In this document: piece by piece, positions 63,912 to 64,000 of the stretch | Layout: every line of letters begins with the position of its first letter | How positions within the stretch are numbered: the stretch's first letter is position 1 | NCBI RefSeq assembly: GCF_943192915.1 | Contig: NZ_CALPCD010000003.1 | Location: forward strand, 62,001-126,000 | Source: Anaerotardibacter muris | GTDB taxonomy: Bacteria; Actinomycetota; Coriobacteriia; Coriobacteriales; Eggerthellaceae | DNA: 64,000 nt | Direction: 5' to 3' | The notes under the pieces: model-generated | What the model saw: the letters and a program-made list of their open reading frames with translations, nothing else | What the model was told of the DNA's origin: nothing | Databases searched by the model: none | Position numbers and translations under genes: made by a program

Positions 63912-64000
63912 ATGGCTCAAGACCTCTACGAAATCCTCGAAGTTGACAAGAATGCTAGCGATGATGAGATCAAGCGCGCCTTCCGAAAAAAAGCGCGTAC
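63912..64000 (+). CDS. dnaJ: Chaperone protein DnaJ, 3'-truncated by window end
   Basis: The ATG follows AGAAAGAACACTCC. The visible 29 codons read MAQDLYEILEVDKNASDDEI, then KRAFRKKAR, the start of a J domain; the HPD motif lies beyond the window. Placement after hrcA supports DnaJ rather than another J protein. Confidence 0.9.
   Translation, partial: MAQDLYEILEVDKNASDDEIKRAFRKKAR

Overview
The window is a dense, moderately GC-rich (about 53-55% by eye) bacterial chromosome segment made almost entirely of housekeeping genes, mostly on the + strand. The gene content points to a Gram-positive, low-complexity genome of Actinomycetota. The uvrC-rapZ-yvcK-whiA block, rsmA-veg, hrcA-dnaJ with a CIRCE-like operator, a CsoR-copA copper module and an S20 protein with an Ala/Glu/Lys tail fit the Coriobacteriia (Eggerthellaceae-like) best. 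That placement is inference; no 16S gene is present.

Layout. 1-1108: end of a flippase-like membrane protein. 1214-4138: leuC-leuD-leuB (no leuA here). 4152-7408: hisS and aspS. 7467-10506: L,D-transpeptidase, murI, rdgB. 10732-10892: tRNA-Gly and tRNA-Pro on the - strand. 11096-13024: shikimate/quinate dehydrogenase plus a Gfo/Idh oxidoreductase. 13140-16102: tRNA-Arg, csoR, copA. 16253-20566: argF, argS, gdhA. 20600-23400: an atypical, partly AT-rich island with a leucine-rich-repeat/cell-wall-binding surface protein and a small unknown gene, bracketed by repeat-like DNA. 23415-28332: lipid kinase, metallo-beta-lactamase-fold hydrolase, tRNA-Lys, tRNA-His, Na+/H+ antiporter. 28381-33442: uvrC-rapZ-yvcK-whiA. 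33648-38647: gap-pgk-tpiA-gpmI-secG. 38780-44116: tRNA-Leu, cation efflux gene, LysR regulator, MetQ-type lipoprotein, opine dehydrogenase and Asp/Glu racemase-like genes. 44197-44645: tRNA Val-Gly-Gly-Cys cluster. 44684-50482: terC, second lipid kinase, rnd, YugP-type protease, xseA-xseB. 50778-56680: ackA, metG, tatD, flavoprotein, rsmA, veg. 56765-58532: galU and rpsT on the - strand. 58757-64000: lepA, dus, hemW, hrcA and the start of dnaJ.

Two signals stand out. First, at least five intergenic spacers (10519, 25688, 45541, 50522, 57688) carry copies of a 137-182 nt structured element. It has a long closing stem whose sequence differs between copies while pairing is kept by compensatory changes, a hairpin of variable sequence, and a strongly conserved core containing GAGCCGAAGGCGAACAGCG. 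A 3' fragment of the same element lies after copA. I do not recognise the family and think it is the best candidate for an undescribed element or RNA. Second, the surface-protein gene at 20819 has a good promoter, RBS and ATG, but a run of eight G after codon 7 puts the ATG out of frame with the signal peptide. One added G would restore it, which suggests phase variation (or a homopolymer sequencing error).

The genes otherwise describe a cell that makes leucine, runs lower glycolysis and acetate kinase, assimilates or deaminates glutamate, exports copper and regulates heat shock through HrcA.
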